64,000 bases of DNA from Mycolicibacterium rhodesiae NBB3 (GCF_000230895.2 NC_016604.1:806001-870000); one strand, 5' to 3'. Shown: positions 18,801-27,636, counted from the stretch's first letter. Program-made: numbers and translations. Notes: generated by a model not told the origin, from the sequence alone.

Positions 18801-19115
18801 GGCGAACCCGAGCGGCCGTTGACCGCGGCAGATTACGGTCGGCCGCGGCTGGCCGAGGCGATGCTGCATTCGGACTATCCGCTGCAGGCGCTGCTGTACT
18901 GCGTTGTGCTGCATCGGTTCCTGCGTTGGCGACAGCCCGGCTACTCGCCCGACAAGCACCTCGGCGGAGTGCTCTACCTGTTCGTGCGGGGGATGTGTGG
19001 TGCACAGACGCCGGTCGTCGACGGACACCCGACGGGGGTGTTCAGCTGGCGCCCGCCCGCCGCCCTGATCGTCGCCATGTCGGACCTCCTCGATGCGGGG
19101 GCGGTGGCCGCGTGA
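15819..19115 (+). CDS. recB: RecB: exodeoxyribonuclease V beta subunit (helicase-nuclease)
   Basis: This 1098-aa protein is a superfamily 1A 3'-5' helicase joined to a nuclease. The Walker A is EASAGTGKTFAL (K29), the Walker B MVDEFQDTDPVQW is near residue 263, LTYVALTRAQSQV is helicase motif VI, and VADYKTNWLG (near 986) holds the nuclease Asp and Lys. It unwinds and degrades double-stranded DNA ends with RecC and RecD. The frame is open upstream, but ATG 15819 overlaps the recC stop (TGATG) and gives the family's usual N-terminus. The recD GTG overlaps its stop by 4 nt, so all three subunits are translationally coupled. Confidence 0.96.
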   Translation: MAMAPFDLLGPLPAPRSTTVLEASAGTGKTFALAGLVTRYVAEGVATLDQMLLITFGRAASQELRERVRSQILEALLAFDDPSTVGDNQVVQRLLTGAPDDLAERRLRLRDALAGFDAATIATTHQFCQLVLKSLGVAGDTDAGVQLVESLDDVVSDIVDDLYLAHFGQQREDPQLTREQALDLAREVVNNPHTELRPSDPPPGFEPAVRVEFATAVCVELEKRKRKLGILHYDDLLSRLANALEAAESPARSRMQRRWSIVMVDEFQDTDPVQWQVIDRAFSGHCTVILIGDPKQAIYAFRGGDIVTYLHAADSAGERRTLGTNWRSDAPLVDSLQAVMRDAQLGDARIMVREVAANHKEHRLKGAPHNDPFRLRVVSRDTLRTKPDRVITMDRLRTHISADLAADIAVLLSSGATFCDRPLQPGDIAVIVETHRDGRVCFDALADAGIPAVYTGDSDVFGSQAADDWLCLLEAFDQPHRSGLVRAAATTMFFGETAETLAAEGDTLTDRIADTLREWADHARERGVAAVFEAAQLKGMGTRVLSWIDGERHMTDVAHLTQVLHDTAHREHFNLPALRDWLRTQREERSGATERNRRLDSDAAAVQIMTVWVSKGLQYPVVYLPFAFNRNIQSRDVVLFHDGATRCLHIGGEQSPDYTAVQQLGRREAASDDVRLTYVALTRAQSQVVAWWAPSWDEPNGGLSRLLRGRQPGDPVVPDRCDPPKIDDADAMATLRAWENVGGPVLEDSVIAPPTAVQLPATPSDLDVRHFHRRIDASWRRTSYSGLIRAAETAGVTSEPEVIELDDEVGEVPVHEASGIGVDVPSPMADLPTGAKFGTLVHAVLETADPFAGDLTAELEAQIREHSMWWPVDTPPEELAAAMVPLHDTPLGPLAPDTTLRQIGLPDRLREMEFEFPLAGGDLRGKAPSITLADVGRLFAEHVPADDPLASYAERLSSGALSLQSLKGYLTGSLDVVLRVGEKYIVADYKTNWLGEPERPLTAADYGRPRLAEAMLHSDYPLQALLYCVVLHRFLRWRQPGYSPDKHLGGVLYLFVRGMCGAQTPVVDGHPTGVFSWRPPAALIVAMSDLLDAGAVAA

Positions 19116-20797
19116 GTCTCGAGGCGTTCGAGGAGCTCTTCGAGCCGGCCGACACCCACGTCGCGCGACGGCTCACGGCGATCGCCAACGAGCCCGACGA
19201 ATCGGTCGCGTTGGCCATCGCCGTCGCGGTGCGGGCGCTGCGCGGCGGGTCCGTGTGCGTGGATCTGCGGTCGATCGCCGACCAACTCGAGATGCCCGAC
19301 CTGCCCTGGCCGTCGCCGGACGACTGGCTGAACGCGGTGCGGGCGAGCCCCCTCGCCACCGACAAGCCGGTGCTGCGACTCTACTCGGATTCCACCGCCG
19401 ACCTGCTCTACCTGGACCGGTACTGGCTGGAAGAACAGCAGGTGTGCGACGACGTGCTGACGCTGTTGTCGTCGACCCTGCCCGGCGCGGTGCCCGGTCT
19501 CGAGCGGCTCTTCCCCGAAGGCTGGGAGGAACAGCGCGCGGCGGCGGAAATCGCTCTCACACAGTCGCTTACGGTGCTGACCGGCGGGCCGGGCACAGGT
19601 AAGACCACGACGGTCGCGCGGCTGCTGGCGCTGCTGGCCGAGCAGGCGTCGCTGTCTGGCAAGCCGCCGCTGCGCATCGCGCTCGCGGCGCCGACCGGTA
19701 AGGCGGCCGCGCGGCTACTCGAAGCGGTGCAGCTGGAGATCGACAAGCTCGACGCCGTCGATCGCGACCGGCTGCCGGAATTGAAGGCCTCGACGCTGCA
19801 TCGGCTGCTGCGGACACGGCCGGACAACTCGTCGCGGTTCCGGCATCACCGCGAGAACCGGCTGCCGCACGACGTGATCGTCGTCGACGAGACGTCGATG
19901 GTGTCGCTGACACTGATGGCGCGACTGCTCGAAGCGTTGCGCCCCGACAGCCGGCTGCTACTGGTCGGCGACCCCGACCAGCTGGCCTCGGTCGAGGCGG
20001 GTGCGGTGCTCGCGGACATGGTCGACGGCCTCGGCGAGCGGTCTGACGTGCGCATCGCGGCGTTGACGACGTCGCACCGGTTCGGCAAGTCGATCGGCGC
20101 GCTGGCCTCGGCCATCCGGGTTGGTGACGCCGATGAGGTCGTCTCCCTGCTGCGGGCCGGCGGCGAGCACATCGAATGGCTCGAGACCGACGAGCCCGCC
20201 GAGCATCTGCGCAAAGTGCTTCTCCCCCATGCCTTGCGGCTGCGGGAAGCGGCGATCCTCGGCGATGTGACGGCCGCGCTGTCGACGCTGGACGAGCACC
20301 GACTGTTGTGCGCGCACCGGCGCGGGCCGTACGGGGTGCGGTTCTGGAATCACCACGTCGAGCGATGGCTGGCCGATGCGACCGGTGAGCCGCTGTGGAC
20401 GCAGTGGTACGCCGGTCGGCCCGTGCTGGTGACCGCCAACGACTACGGGTTGGGTCTGTACAACGGAGACACCGGCGTGACGGTCGTGCGCGGCGACGGG
20501 CTGCGCGCCGTCGTGGCCGCCGGGTCCGAACCGATCGAGTTCGCGACCGGGCGGCTCCCCGACGTCGACACGATGCACGCCATGACGATCCACAAGTCGC
20601 AGGGCAGTCAGGCCGACGAGGTGACCGTGTTGCTGCCGCCCGAGGATTCGCGCCTGCTGACCCGCGAGCTGTTCTATACCGCGGTGACGCGCGCCAAGGA
20701 GAGGATCCGCGTCATCGGGACCGAACCGTCGGTACGCGCGGCGGTGCAGCGGCGAGCGGTCCGAGCGTCCGGGCTGGCGCAGCGCCTGCGGGCCTAG
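19112..20797 (+). CDS. recD: RecD: exodeoxyribonuclease V alpha subunit
   Basis: This 561-aa protein is a superfamily 1B 5'-3' helicase: Walker A TGGPGTGKTTTVARL (near residue 158), second ATP motif AAPTGKAAARLLEA, DEAD-like VVDETSMVSL, VGDPDQLASVEAG and the C-terminal MTIHKSQGSQADEV and YTAVTRAKERI motifs. It is the fast helicase motor of RecBCD. GTG 19112 overlaps the recB stop (GTGA). The last 40 bases and the TAG lie in a 63-bp sequence that is duplicated 144 bp further on, where a decayed copy of the recD tail sits before the convergent DUF385 gene. Confidence 0.95.
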   Translation: MSLEAFEELFEPADTHVARRLTAIANEPDESVALAIAVAVRALRGGSVCVDLRSIADQLEMPDLPWPSPDDWLNAVRASPLATDKPVLRLYSDSTADLLYLDRYWLEEQQVCDDVLTLLSSTLPGAVPGLERLFPEGWEEQRAAAEIALTQSLTVLTGGPGTGKTTTVARLLALLAEQASLSGKPPLRIALAAPTGKAAARLLEAVQLEIDKLDAVDRDRLPELKASTLHRLLRTRPDNSSRFRHHRENRLPHDVIVVDETSMVSLTLMARLLEALRPDSRLLLVGDPDQLASVEAGAVLADMVDGLGERSDVRIAALTTSHRFGKSIGALASAIRVGDADEVVSLLRAGGEHIEWLETDEPAEHLRKVLLPHALRLREAAILGDVTAALSTLDEHRLLCAHRRGPYGVRFWNHHVERWLADATGEPLWTQWYAGRPVLVTANDYGLGLYNGDTGVTVVRGDGLRAVVAAGSEPIEFATGRLPDVDTMHAMTIHKSQGSQADEVTVLLPPEDSRLLTRELFYTAVTRAKERIRVIGTEPSVRAAVQRRAVRASGLAQRLRA

Positions 20798-20964
20798 TTG
20801 TCGGCGACGAGCTCGAAGACTCTGCCTCCAAACCATCGAGACTGCTGTGGGATCGCAATTCCAAGTAAAAGCGCGATCTCGTCGCAGTCTCGGCGTTCTG
20901 TGGTCCGAGCGTCCGGGCTGGCGCAGCGCCTGCGGGCCTAGGTGTCGGCGACGAGCTCGAAGAC
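20758..20964. repeat. 63-bp direct repeats (62/63 identical) flanking an 81-bp insert
   Basis: Bases 20758-20820 and 20902-20964 match at 62 of 63 positions, the one difference following the shared CTAG. Each copy holds the end of recD joined to the end of the convergent DUF385 gene. The intact recD uses the first copy and the intact DUF385 gene the second. Originally the two stops probably overlapped in CTAG; a duplication with an 81-bp insert has separated them. The near-identity suggests a recent event. Confidence 0.9.
20837..20892. repeat. Palindromic insert between the direct repeats
   Basis: CGAGACTGC (20837-20845) pairs with GCAGTCTCG (20884-20892), and GATCGC (20851-20856) with GCGATC (20873-20878). 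The two pairs are separated by 5 nt on each side, so the dyad is exactly symmetric around a 16-nt AT-rich loop. It could fold into a long hairpin or cruciform. No coding sequence or transposase is present. Confidence 0.75.
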
Positions 20965-21384
20965 GGGAATCACGCGGTCGGTGCGCTTCTCGTACTCGGC
21001 GAACCCTGGCGCACGCTCGACGACGATCTTGTAGATGTTGTCGCGGTCCTCCCGCGTCAGTTCACGGGCGACGACCGGGCGTTTGGGATTCGAGCCGATC
21101 TCCACCTGGACGTGCCGGTGGGCGCGCAGGTTGAACACCCAGGCCGGGCTCTCGTCGCGGCCTGCCGCAGACCCGACGACGTAGATCTTGTCGTCGATGT
21201 CGAAGTAGGCGATCAGATTGACCCGCTCCGCGCCGCTCTTGGCGCCCGAGGACGTCAGGATCAACAGCGGGAAGCCTTCGAACTGCCCGCCGACCTTTCC
21301 TCCGTTGCGGCGGAACTCTTCGATATTGCGCGCGTTGAATTCCCGTTCAGATTCCAGTCCAGAAGCCTGTGCGTCGTCAGTCAT
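20938..21384 (-). CDS. Ddn/DUF385-family F420-dependent nitroreductase-like protein
   Basis: This 148-aa protein belongs to the deazaflavin (F420)-dependent Ddn family. Evidence is the split beta-barrel pattern LLILTSSGAKSGAERVNLIAY, then KIYVVGSAAGRDESPAWVFN and a YxKxxxR-like end (FAEYEKRTDRVIPVFEL). Members reduce quinones or nitro compounds with F420H2, usually at the membrane face. ATG 21384 gives the usual family length. Its last 27 bases lie in the second copy of the 63-bp repeat. The SRPBCC gene diverges from it 56 bp away. Confidence 0.88.
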   Translation of the reverse strand: MTDDAQASGLESEREFNARNIEEFRRNGGKVGGQFEGFPLLILTSSGAKSGAERVNLIAYFDIDDKIYVVGSAAGRDESPAWVFNLRAHRHVQVEIGSNPKRPVVARELTREDRDNIYKIVVERAPGFAEYEKRTDRVIPVFELVADT

Positions 21385-21428
21385 GCCTACATCGTGCCCT
21401 TTCACCGGCCTCCGCGAGCCACAACGCG

Positions 21429-21434
21429 TAGCGT
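21429..21434 (+). promoter_or_regulatory. -10 box for a leaderless SRPBCC transcript
   Basis: TAGCGT fits TANNNT and occupies -12 to -7 if transcription starts at the GTG at 21441. No convincing -35 element is seen, and no Shine-Dalgarno sequence precedes the start. Confidence 0.45.
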
Positions 21435-21440
21435 GAGGCG

Positions 21441-21890
21441 GTGGCCGACATCGCCCGTACCCGCACCATCGCCGCTGCCCCGCAGGAAGTCTGGGACGTT
21501 CTCGCCGATTTCGGCGCACTCAGCACCTGGGTCGACCGTGTCGACCACTCGTGCATCCTCGTTCACGGGCCCGACGGCGGTTCCCTCGGCACCGAGCGGC
21601 GGGTGCAGATGGGGCGCAACACCCTCGTCGAGCGCATCGTCGAGTTCGATCCGCCGCACACCCTCGCCTACGACATCGAAGGTCTGCCGAAGCGGCTGCG
21701 CAGGGTCAACAACCGCTGGACGTTGCGTCCGCAGGGGGCATCGACGGTCGTCACGCTGACGAGCACCGTCGAGATCGGCTCGAGCCCACTGCAGCACGTC
21801 GCCGAAGAAGTCATGTGTCGAGTGATGACCCGCGAATCCGACGGCCTGCTCGCCGGACTCGCACAGCGATTGGAGAAGTCTCGTGTCTGA
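21441..21890 (+). CDS. SRPBCC-family (polyketide cyclase/START-like) protein
   Basis: This 149-aa protein has the SRPBCC helix-grip fold: ARTRTIAAAPQEVWDVLADF at the start, GTERRVQMG and the long C-terminal helix EEVMCRVMTRESDGLLAGLA. Such proteins hold hydrophobic ligands in a central cavity, and some are cyclases or lipid carriers. No catalytic signature is visible. GTG 21441 has a -10 box exactly 12 nt upstream. Its stop overlaps the sulfatase start by 8 nt, so the two proteins are made together and may share a substrate. Confidence 0.88.
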   Translation: MADIARTRTIAAAPQEVWDVLADFGALSTWVDRVDHSCILVHGPDGGSLGTERRVQMGRNTLVERIVEFDPPHTLAYDIEGLPKRLRRVNNRWTLRPQGASTVVTLTSTVEIGSSPLQHVAEEVMCRVMTRESDGLLAGLAQRLEKSRV

Positions 21891-23694
21891 GCGGCCCGAC
21901 ATCGTCATCCTGATGACCGACGAGGAGCGTGCGATCCCGCCGTACGAGTCGCCCGAGCTGCTGGCGTGGCGCGACCATCGGCTGACCGGCCGCAAATGGT
22001 TCGACGAACACGGCGTCAGCTTCGGCCGGCACTACACCGGCTCGTTGGCCTGCGTGCCCAGTCGCCCAACGATTTTCACCGGTCAGTACCCCGATCTGCA
22101 CGGCGTCACGCAGACCGACGGCATCGGCAAGTCCTACAGCGATTCCCGCATGCGCTGGCTGCGCCAGGGCGAGGTGCCGACGCTCGGCAATTGGTTCCGC
22201 GCGGCCGGATACGACACCCACTACGACGGCAAGTGGCACATCTCGCACGCCGACCTCACCGATCCCGACACCGGTGCGCCGCTGGCCACCAACAACGACG
22301 ACGGCGTCATCGATCACGCGGCGGTACAGCGCTACCTCGACGCCGATCCGCTTGCGCCGTTTGGGTTCTCGGGCTGGGTCGGACCCGAACCCCACGGCGC
22401 GCTGCTGGCCAACGCCGGCATCCGCCGCGACCCGCTGATCGCCGACCGGGTCATCGCATGGCTCGACGACCGCTATGCACGGCGACGGGCGGGCGACACA
22501 GATGCGCTGAGGCCGTTCCTGTTGGTGGCCAGCTTCGTGAACCCGCACGACATCGTGTTGTTTCCGGCGTGGGTGCGCAGGAGTCCGGTGCAACCGTCGC
22601 CGCTGGATCCGCCGAGGGTGCCTGCCGCGCCCACCGCGGACGAGGACCTGTCGACGAAACCGGCCGCGCAGATCGCGTTCCGCGAGGCGTACTACACCGG
22701 CTACGGCGTCGCGCCCGCGATCGACCGCACGTACAACGGCAGTGCCCAGCGCTATCGCGACCTGTACTACCGGCTGCACGCCGAAGTCGACGCGCCGATC
22801 GACCGCGTGCGCCGCAAGGTGACCGAGGGCGGCTCGGACAACGCCGTGCTCGTCCGGACCTCCGACCATGGCGATCTGCTCGGCGCACACGGCGGCCTGC
22901 ATCAGAAGTGGTTCAACCTGTACGACGAGGCCACCCGCGTTCCGTTTGTCGTGGCACGGACCGGTGCGAGTGCGACATCGGGGCGCGTCGTGACGGCGCC
23001 GACGTCGCATGTCGATCTGGTGCCGACACTTCTCGGTGCTGCGGGAGTCGACGTGCACGCGGTGGCGGCGACGCTACGGGAATCGTTCTCCGAGGTGCAC
23101 GATTTGCCCGGTCGCGACCTGATGCCGGTAGTCGACGGTGCGCCCGCCGACGAGTCGCGCGCCGTGTACGTGATGACGCGCGACAACGTGCTGGAGGGCG
23201 ACACCGGCGCGTCCGGTCTGGCGCGCCGGCTGAAGCTGACGGTGAATCCTCCTGGCCCCCTGCGCATTCAGATACCCGCACATGTCGGATCCAACTTCGA
23301 AGGTCTGGTCGTACGGGTCGACGAGGCCGACGGCGGCGCGGGTCATCTGTGGAAGCTGGTGCGCACCTTCGACGACCCGGCGACCTGGACCGAGCCCGGG
23401 GTGCGGCACCTCGCGGCGAACGGTCTCGGCGGCGAGGCCTACCGGACGTCACCGCTGGATGATCAGTGGGAGCTCTACGACCTCACCGACGACCCGACCG
23501 AGGCCGTCAACCGGTGGACGGACCCGGGCCTCGACGATCTGCGCCGCCACCTCAGGGCCCAGCTCAAGCAGGCGCGCACCGACGCCGTGCCCGAGCGCAA
23601 CAATCCCTGGCCGTATGTGTCGCGCCGGCCACCGACCGGTCCGACGTTCGCGGCGCAGCTCGTCGCAAGGACAAGGAAACGGCTGGGACGATAA
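21883..23694 (+). CDS. Type I sulfatase
   Basis: This 603-aa protein is a formylglycine-dependent sulfatase. The active-site signature is GSLACVPSRPTIFTG, a C-x-P-S-R motif with C57 as the residue converted to formylglycine. Metal-binding segments are VILMTDEE near the N-terminus and RTSDHGDLLGAHGG mid-protein, and HYDGKWHIS holds a catalytic Lys and His. It hydrolyses a sulfate (or phosphonate) ester. No signal peptide is visible, so it is probably cytosolic. GTG 21883 overlaps the SRPBCC gene. The substrate is unknown; mycobacterial sulfatases act on host or environmental sulfate esters. Confidence 0.93.
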   Translation: MSERPDIVILMTDEERAIPPYESPELLAWRDHRLTGRKWFDEHGVSFGRHYTGSLACVPSRPTIFTGQYPDLHGVTQTDGIGKSYSDSRMRWLRQGEVPTLGNWFRAAGYDTHYDGKWHISHADLTDPDTGAPLATNNDDGVIDHAAVQRYLDADPLAPFGFSGWVGPEPHGALLANAGIRRDPLIADRVIAWLDDRYARRRAGDTDALRPFLLVASFVNPHDIVLFPAWVRRSPVQPSPLDPPRVPAAPTADEDLSTKPAAQIAFREAYYTGYGVAPAIDRTYNGSAQRYRDLYYRLHAEVDAPIDRVRRKVTEGGSDNAVLVRTSDHGDLLGAHGGLHQKWFNLYDEATRVPFVVARTGASATSGRVVTAPTSHVDLVPTLLGAAGVDVHAVAATLRESFSEVHDLPGRDLMPVVDGAPADESRAVYVMTRDNVLEGDTGASGLARRLKLTVNPPGPLRIQIPAHVGSNFEGLVVRVDEADGGAGHLWKLVRTFDDPATWTEPGVRHLAANGLGGEAYRTSPLDDQWELYDLTDDPTEAVNRWTDPGLDDLRRHLRAQLKQARTDAVPERNNPWPYVSRRPPTGPTFAAQLVARTRKRLGR

Positions 23695-23697
23695 CGC

Positions 23698-24639
23698 TCA
23701 CGCCATGCAGCTCAGCGGCCGGCCGCCGTTGTAGGTGACCATGTCGGTCAGCGCCGCGGCGACGTCGATGGGCGCGCCCGGCGGGGAGCCGTCGAGTTCG
23801 GCGTAGGCCCGGTGCAAATTGCCCACGATGCGCTCGCGATCCAAGAGGTCGGCGTACCGCCCGAGGTCGAGGTCGCGCGCGGCCTCCAGCGGAGACAATC
23901 CCGCGTCGCGACCACCACGGGCACTCGTCTGGACGAACCGCAGATAGCCCAGTACATCGTCGATCAGTTCCGGGCCGGCGATCGCGCCGTGTCCCGGCAC
24001 GATCGTCTGCGCGCCAAGGGGTTTGATCACCTCCTCCAACACCGCGATGGCACCGGCCACCGATCCCTGCACCAGGAATGGCGTTCCACCGTTGAACAGC
24101 AGGTCGCCGCTGTAAAGCACCTTGCGCTCGGGAAGCCAGACGATCGAGTCGTTGGTGGTGTGTGCGGGCATACCTACATGGCGGACGTCCGCGCGTAACT
24201 CGTCGACCCATACCGTCACCGAGTCGGTGTAGGTGAGGAAGGGTGGTTCCAGGACCACGTCACCCCAGTCGACCTCGGTCCAAAACGGGTACGCCTGCGG
24301 TTGGCCCCAGTCGAGGACGCCGGTGCGCGTGGCCTCGTGTCCGACGATCGTCGCGCCGGCCATGAGGAAATTCCCGAACGTGTGATCGCCATGGTGATGG
24401 GTGTTGATGACGGTCCGAACCGGTTGTGTGGTGACCGATTCGATCGCGTCGAGGTAGGCACGGGTGCGCCGGACAGTCGAGCAGGTGTCGATACTGACCA
24501 CGCCCCGCCTTCCCACCAGGAAGCCGGTGTTGTTGATCCACCAGCTTCCGTCGGGCTGAATGTAGGCGAAGATCCCGTCGTCGACCTCCCGCAGCTTCGG
24601 CGGTCCCGGGGTGTCGATGTCGTGGTGAACCGTGCTCAC
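23698..24639 (-). CDS. Metallo-beta-lactamase-fold hydrolase (HHHGDH)
   Basis: This protein of about 313 aa carries the metal site THHHGDHTFGNFL, further ligands in MPAHTTND and VLYSGDLLFNGG, and the final TIVPGHGAI. These are diagnostic of metallo-beta-lactamase-fold hydrolases of the SoxH/quinoprotein-relay type, which bind two Zn or Fe ions. GTG 24639 was chosen because a TACCGT box lies 7 nt upstream; another GTG at 24666 would add 9 residues. It ends 3 bp from the convergent sulfatase gene. The substrate is unknown. Confidence 0.85.
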   Translation of the reverse strand: MSTVHHDIDTPGPPKLREVDDGIFAYIQPDGSWWINNTGFLVGRRGVVSIDTCSTVRRTRAYLDAIESVTTQPVRTVINTHHHGDHTFGNFLMAGATIVGHEATRTGVLDWGQPQAYPFWTEVDWGDVVLEPPFLTYTDSVTVWVDELRADVRHVGMPAHTTNDSIVWLPERKVLYSGDLLFNGGTPFLVQGSVAGAIAVLEEVIKPLGAQTIVPGHGAIAGPELIDDVLGYLRFVQTSARGGRDAGLSPLEAARDLDLGRYADLLDRERIVGNLHRAYAELDGSPPGAPIDVAAALTDMVTYNGGRPLSCMA

Positions 24640-25162
24640 GGGACCAACGGTAGACGGGCAAATCACGGTCCGGGTCTATAGCGCGCACGTCAGCGAATGT
24701 GTGAATCCATGTCAGCAACGCGGTAGAGTCAATCCGGGTTGATTTTCCAGCCCTACGGAAACGTCTCGGCGGCGACTTCGCTCCCCGCCGGACAGGGTCT
24801 CTGGCCCGACGTCAGCCGACGATTCATATATACGAATTCGGGCTGGGGGGCTCGGTGTCGGCCAATGCAGAGTTCATAACGACTTGGACCACACTCGGCG
24901 TGCGGGCGCGCCCAGCAACGGTGCAGTCTGTACAGTCAGTGCGTCCGACATGCACGGCGCGGCGCCCCGACCGGGGTGACCGACCATCTGGGGTTAACAA
25001 AGAGAAGGCACGCACCTCCACAGTCATCGTTGGCCTCCCAAGGGCTGGACGACGGTCGAACCCCAGCGGCTCCCATATCGCCTGGCGCACAACTTCTTTC
25101 GCGCCGGGTCTACCAACACTGCCATCACACGGCGCTGTCGCGCCTAGGCCAAAGGGATTGTC
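24640..25162. other. 523-bp intergenic region upstream of the FadD gene
   Basis: I see no convincing gene. A 103-codon frame (24855-25166) runs through but is Arg/Ser/Pro-rich and unlike a protein. Visible structure: a near-palindrome TCAATCCGGGTTGA (24729-24742), CCCCGACCGGGG (24965-24976) and CTGTACAG near 24927, plus an AT-rich patch around 24824-24838. The FadD ribosome site AAAGGGATT sits at the end. A long 5' leader or control region for FadD is possible. Confidence 0.5.
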
Positions 25163-26797
25163 GTGAGCCGATTCACCGAGACGATGTACAGCAATGCCCA
25201 GTCGAGTCACAAGGGCATGGTCACCGGGGAGCCCGGCACGCCCGTTCGCCATACGTGGGCTGAGGTGCACGAACGGGCCCGCCGCGTGGCCGGCGGACTG
25301 GCTGCTGCGGGCATAGGCCCTGGTGACGCCGTCGCGGTGCTCGCCGGCGCCCCGGTCGAGATCGCCCCGACCGCCCAGGGCATCTGGATGCGCGCTGCCA
25401 GCGCGACCATGGTTCACCAGCCCACTCCCCGCACTGACCTGGTGCGATGGGCCGCAGAGACCACCGCGGTGATCGACATGATCTCGGCGAGAGCCGTCGT
25501 CATCTCCGACCCGTTCATGGCCGCGGCGCCGGTACTGACCGAAATGGGCATGACGGTGCTGACCATCGAGTCGCTGCTGTCGAACGCCCCCATCGAGCCG
25601 CTCGACACCTTCGACCACGACGTGGCGTTGATGCAGCTGACGTCGGGCTCGACGGGCTCGCCCAAGGCGGTGCAGATCACGCACGCCAACATCGTCGCCA
25701 ATGCCGAAGCGATGGTGATCGGTTGCGACTTCGACATCGACACCGACGTGATCGTGAGCTGGCTGCCCTGCTTCCACGACATGGGCATGACCGGCTACCT
25801 GACGGTGCCGATGTACATCGGGGCCGAGCTGGTCAAGGTCACTCCGATGGACTTTCTGCGCGATACCTTGTTGTGGGCCAAGCTCATTGACAAGTACAAG
25901 GGCACGATGACGGCAGCGCCGAACTTTGCCTACAATCTGTTCGCCAAGCGATTGCGCAGGCAGGCCAAGCCAGGCGAGTTCGATCTGTCGTCGCTGCGAT
26001 GGGCACTGTCGGGCGCCGAGCAGGTCGACCCGCTCGACGTCGAGGACCTCTGTGACGCGGGCGCACCGTTCGGGCTGAAGCCGGAGGCCATCATCCCGGC
26101 CTACGGGATGGCCGAGACGACGGTGGCTGTGTCGTTCTCCGAGTGCGGTGGCGGCATGGTGATCGACGAAGTGGACGCCGACCTGCTGGCGGTCCTGCAC
26201 CGCGCGGTACCGGCGAACAGGGGCCACACCCGCCGATTGGTCTCCCTCGGCAAGCCGCTCGAGGGCCTGGAGCTCCGCATCGTCGACGAGGACGGCAGCG
26301 TGCTCTCAGCGCGCGGCGTCGGCGTCATCGAGGTCCGCGGCGAGCCGGTGACCAGGGGTTACACCACGGTGGCCGGGTTCCTGCCCGCACAGGACGAGCG
26401 CGGCTGGTACGACACCGGTGACCTGGGCTATCTCACCGAGACCGGTGACGTGGTGGTGTGTGGGCGCCTCAAGGACGTCATCATCATGGCCGGTCGAAAC
26501 ATCTATCCGACCGACATCGAGCGTGCCGCGAGCCGCGTGGACGGGGTGCGGCCCGGTTGTGCCGTCGCAGTGCGACTCGACGCGGGGCTGTCGCGGGAGA
26601 CCTTCGCCGTCGCGGTGGAATGCAAGGAGTACGAGGACCCGCAGCAGGTGCGGCGCGTGGAGCGCCAAGTCGCCCACGAGGTGTTCGCGGAGGTCGACGT
26701 GCGCCCCCGAAACGTCGTGGTGCTCGCACCCGGGACGATCCCCAAGACACCGTCGGGCAAGTTGAGGCGAGCACACGCGCTGTCACTCGTCAATTGA
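25163..26797 (+). CDS. FadD-type fatty acyl-AMP/CoA ligase
   Basis: This 544-aa adenylate-forming enzyme has P-loop [16 protein letters not shown] (near residue 160), [45 protein letters not shown] and the catalytic Lys in [11 protein letters not shown]. It activates a carboxylate, most likely a fatty acid, to an acyl-AMP. The AMP is then either transferred to CoA or to an acyl carrier protein; the sequence alone does not settle which. No polyketide synthase or lipid cluster is adjacent, so the downstream pathway is unclear. GTG 25163 follows AAAGGGATT and a 523-bp gene-free region. A GAF-ANTAR gene starts 37 bp after the stop. Confidence 0.9.
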   Translation: MSRFTETMYSNAQSSHKGMVTGEPGTPVRHTWAEVHERARRVAGGLAAAGIGPGDAVAVLAGAPVEIAPTAQGIWMRAASATMVHQPTPRTDLVRWAAETTAVIDMISARAVVISDPFMAAAPVLTEMGMTVLTIESLLSNAPIEPLDTFDHDVALMQLTSGSTGSPKAVQITHANIVANAEAMVIGCDFDIDTDVIVSWLPCFHDMGMTGYLTVPMYIGAELVKVTPMDFLRDTLLWAKLIDKYKGTMTAAPNFAYNLFAKRLRRQAKPGEFDLSSLRWALSGAEQVDPLDVEDLCDAGAPFGLKPEAIIPAYGMAETTVAVSFSECGGGMVIDEVDADLLAVLHRAVPANRGHTRRLVSLGKPLEGLELRIVDEDGSVLSARGVGVIEVRGEPVTRGYTTVAGFLPAQDERGWYDTGDLGYLTETGDVVVCGRLKDVIIMAGRNIYPTDIERAASRVDGVRPGCAVAVRLDAGLSRETFAVAVECKEYEDPQQVRRVERQVAHEVFAEVDVRPRNVVVLAPGTIPKTPSGKLRRAHALSLVN

Positions 26798-26834
26798 TCC
26801 GACCGCAGTCGTGGCGAGTACATTCAGAACGCAC

Positions 26835-27635
26835 ATGTCAGATTTCGACGCACAACCGGGTCGAACGCCGGATCCCGATTTGACTGTCGCCCAACGCGAA
26901 GCGGACGACGTCGATCTGCATGCCGGGCTGAGCGGTGTGGCTGGGCTGGTGGCCGGTGGCAGCGGAGTGGTCGACCTCCTGGGCCATGTGGCGGAGTTTG
27001 CGGCGCAGGCGATCCCCGGTGTCGACGGTGCGGGCGTTTCGGTGATCGATATGTCGGACGACACGCCCTCGGTCACCGCATGGGCGGTCACCGCTCAGTT
27101 CGTCGAGGACATCGACAGGTTGCAGTACCTCTTGTTTCGCGAGGGCCCGTGCGTCACGTGTATGCAGACGCGAAGACCAGCGGTCAGCGGATCGCTGGGA
27201 AGCGACAGCCGCTGGCCACGCTTCGGAGGTGGGGTGGCCAGGATGGGCGTGCACTCCGCGCTGGCGCTGCCGCTGTTGGTCGGTGATCAGTTGGTCGGGG
27301 CCATCAATACCTATGCCCACAGCCGCGACGCATTTGGTGCACATGCGGTCGAGCTGGGGTCGCAGTTCGCAGGGCCGGCAGCGGTGTCGGTGCACAACGC
27401 GCAGTTACTCGACCACGCTCAGGCGCGAACCAAGCAGCTGCAGAGCGCCTTGACCACCCGCGCGGCGATCGATCAAGCGGTCGGGATCATCCGATCGCGA
27501 TCAGGGATCGACGCGGACGAGGCGTTTGATCGGCTCGTACGGATGAGCCAAGCAGAGAACATCAAGCTTCACGTCGTTGCCGAGCGATTGGTGGACGAGG
27601 CGGTGCGGCGCGCGAAGGCGCGGAAGCAGATTTGA
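26835..27635 (+). CDS. GAF-ANTAR regulator (RNA-binding antiterminator)
   Basis: This 266-aa protein has an N-terminal GAF sensor domain (about residues 45-190, with REGPCVTCMQTRRP) and a C-terminal ANTAR domain (about 200-258, TTRAAIDQAVGIIRSRSGIDADEAFDRL). ANTAR domains bind a double-hairpin RNA motif and prevent early transcription stop. The GAF domain may sense a small molecule or redox state through its Cys pair. ATG 26835 is preceded by a TACATT box (26819-26824), so the leader would be about 4 nt. It is convergent with two more GAF-ANTAR genes; its stop is 1 bp from theirs. Confidence 0.87.
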   Translation: MSDFDAQPGRTPDPDLTVAQREADDVDLHAGLSGVAGLVAGGSGVVDLLGHVAEFAAQAIPGVDGAGVSVIDMSDDTPSVTAWAVTAQFVEDIDRLQYLLFREGPCVTCMQTRRPAVSGSLGSDSRWPRFGGGVARMGVHSALALPLLVGDQLVGAINTYAHSRDAFGAHAVELGSQFAGPAAVSVHNAQLLDHAQARTKQLQSALTTRAAIDQAVGIIRSRSGIDADEAFDRLVRMSQAENIKLHVVAERLVDEAVRRAKARKQI

Positions 27636-27636
27636 G

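Noticed and set aside
24855..25166. 103-codon frame ending in a GTGA overlap with the FadD start
   Set aside because: Rich in Arg, Ser, Pro and Thr without hydrophobic pattern, no ribosome site and no family; the overlap alone is not enough, so the area is listed as intergenic.
26785..26803. Possible further copy of the dispersed palindrome (CGTCAATTGATCC)
   Set aside because: Only the centre matches, the arms do not pair, and it overlaps the FadD stop.
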